Source: Bacillota bacterium (GTDB lineage: Bacteria > Bacillota > Clostridia > Christensenellales > SZUA-584). Taken from it: 40,306 bases of DNA. Below are positions 39,458 through 40,306 of this stretch, one piece after another. A program made the position numbers and the translations under genes. The stretch is from NCBI GenBank assembly GCA_023428025.1, contig JAEYZN010000041.1:1-40306 (forward strand), written 5' to 3'. Positions within the stretch are counted from its first letter, which is position 1; each line of letters opens with the position of its first letter. The notes below the pieces were generated by a model that saw nothing but the letters and a program-made list of their open reading frames with translations, did no database searches and had not been told where the DNA came from.

Positions 39458-39480
39458 GGGGAGACATCATTGGTCTCCCC
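39458..39480. terminator. Hairpin after the radical SAM gene
   Basis: GGGGAGAC (39458-39465) pairs with GTCTCCCC (39473-39480). On the plus strand no T run follows, while on the minus strand TTTCTTTTATT does. It probably ends transcription of the radical SAM gene or protects its 3' end. Confidence 0.55.
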
Positions 39481-39815
39481 CTGAATATATTGAAAATGTT
39501 TGAAGCTGTTTCATATGCGCGGCTTTAAGCCCCATGGAATCAGCCGCAACGTTCATATCATACCATACTCAGGCGTATTTATCAAAGCAAGCTCACATCA
39601 TTTTCGCAGAATCATATGTTCCGTTCACGCCATCCCTGCCGGCTCTGCAATAAAAGCGCCTTATGATTTTTTATTATATCAGATACTCAGCTTCCGGGTG
39701 TAAATAATCTGTGAATTCAAATGATAACATTCAACTTCATCCCGTCATATTTTCGCCTGATGCCCTATATATTTATTAAAGAGAATGCTTATCCAGATAA
39801 AGAGAGGATGTAAAT
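39481..39815. other. AT-rich intergenic region, no feature identified
   Basis: About 335 nt between the radical SAM gene and the DUF3794 gene. I see no gene, tRNA or strong hairpin. The stretch must contain the promoter of the DUF3794 gene, perhaps a sporulation-sigma promoter, but I cannot point to one. Confidence 0.4.
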
Positions 39816-40306
39816 ATGAAAGTACAAAAATCGTCTTTACAAACAGAAACAGCCAACAGAGAGGTTTTGAGCGAAAGCCTCGTTGAAGGAAAGCTGTCGC
39901 TGCCCACCGAAAAAGCCGATATTGACCGCATACTGTTTATACAGGGCCGTGCGCATGTGAGCGCGGAACCCACCGACGGCCGCATCTTCATGGACGGCAA
40001 TGTGGTTTTCAGCGTCGTCTACATATCGGACAGCGGAGACATCGAATCGTTTGACGCGTCCTCCCCGTTCCGCCATTCAGAGGAGCTGCCCGGCGCAGGG
40101 TCCGGGATGAACGTGCAGACCAAGGGCAACGTGCGTGATGTGGAATACACCGCCGATGATCCACGCACCGTCTACGTCAAAGGCGTCGTATCCGTCGCGC
40201 TGCGGGGCACCATGCCGCGCAGCATTGAGACGGTGAACGGCGCGGGCCAGCCGGAGCTGCAGGTCAAGATGGCGAACCAGCCGCTGGCTGTCACGCGGGA
40301 CTTAAA
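39816..40306 (+). CDS. DUF3794 (SPOCS-type) protein, 5' part
   Basis: The right edge of the window cuts this gene; 163 codons are present. The ATG at 39816 follows GAGAGGATG. The product begins MKVQKSSLQTETANREVLSE and shows the DUF3794/SPOCS pattern: KADIDRILFIQGRAHVSAEP, GNVVFSVVYISDSGDIESFD and VEYTADDPRTVYVKGVV. Such beta-rich domains occur in spore coat and morphogenesis proteins like SpoVID, and many clostridial members also carry a C-terminal LysM domain. That part would lie outside the window. Its presence is the main sign that the organism makes spores. Confidence 0.85.
   Translation, partial: MKVQKSSLQTETANREVLSESLVEGKLSLPTEKADIDRILFIQGRAHVSAEPTDGRIFMDGNVVFSVVYISDSGDIESFDASSPFRHSEELPGAGSGMNVQTKGNVRDVEYTADDPRTVYVKGVVSVALRGTMPRSIETVNGAGQPELQVKMANQPLAVTRDL

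Overview
The window is chromosomal DNA, GC-rich in its coding parts, from an anaerobic and probably spore-forming member of the Clostridia (Firmicutes). This is an inference from several signs. There is a PerR / superoxide reductase / rubrerythrin cluster, a clostripain-type protease, a floA-nfeD pair, a cdaA-ybbR pair, veg, the rpsF-ssb-rpsR operon, and a DUF3794 (SPOCS-type) spore-envelope gene at the right edge. Shine-Dalgarno sites are mostly canonical GGAGG and promoters are sigma-A-like. I see no rRNA, tRNA, CRISPR array, phage or transposase gene.

Layout, left to right. 1-2.4 kb (minus): start of rpsJ with a long structured leader, then a KimA-type potassium transporter. 2.5-4.8 kb (plus): nfeD, floA and a proline/alanine-rich membrane protein. 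4.8-6.8 kb (minus): clostripain-like lipoprotein protease. 6.9-8.4 kb (plus): perR, superoxide reductase and rubrerythrin behind a palindromic operator. 8.6-11.2 kb (plus): a secreted NlpC/P60 endopeptidase and an LCP-family wall enzyme. 11.3-11.53 kb: a dense cluster of hairpins. 11.5-16.9 kb (minus): cysteine synthase, a P-loop ATPase, an FAD dehydrogenase, ybbR and the diadenylate cyclase cdaA. 17.2-20.9 kb (plus): a divergent NagB-fold protein, a MarR repressor with DegV, and two family-4-like uracil-DNA glycosylases. 21.1-26.7 kb (minus): a MetE-like methyltransferase with a LysR regulator, then prfA, prmC, yqhQ and rpmE. 27.1-30.5 kb: an unrecognised repeat-bearing protein overlapping veg tail to tail, two DnaA boxes, a PfkB kinase with a coupled microprotein, and a DtxR-type regulator. 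30.6-34.5 kb: a Cys-rich microprotein, a zinc phospholipase-like protein, tag, a HisC-like aminotransferase (plus), and rpsR-ssb-rpsF. 34.8-40.3 kb (plus): DUF1638 protein, RACE-type ATPase, six-helix membrane protein, B12-type radical SAM protein and a DUF3794 protein.

How genes connect. cdaA/ybbR make and tune c-di-AMP, and KimA is a known c-di-AMP-controlled potassium importer elsewhere. perR-dfx-rbr is a self-contained peroxide/superoxide defence regulon. prfA and prmC act together in translation termination. The two glycosylases overlap by four bases. Most notable regulatory features are the operator-like palindromes before perR (10-3-10), before the MarR gene (27 nt) and between the LysR gene and the MetE-like gene (7-3-7). 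Also notable are three genes (UDG, tag, radical SAM) whose start codon lies exactly 6 nt after a -10-like hexamer with no ribosome-binding site, suggesting leaderless mRNAs. I did not find one clearly new multi-gene system. The best leads are the DUF1638/RACE pair, the 27.1 kb protein, the hairpin cluster at 11.3 kb and the leaderless set.
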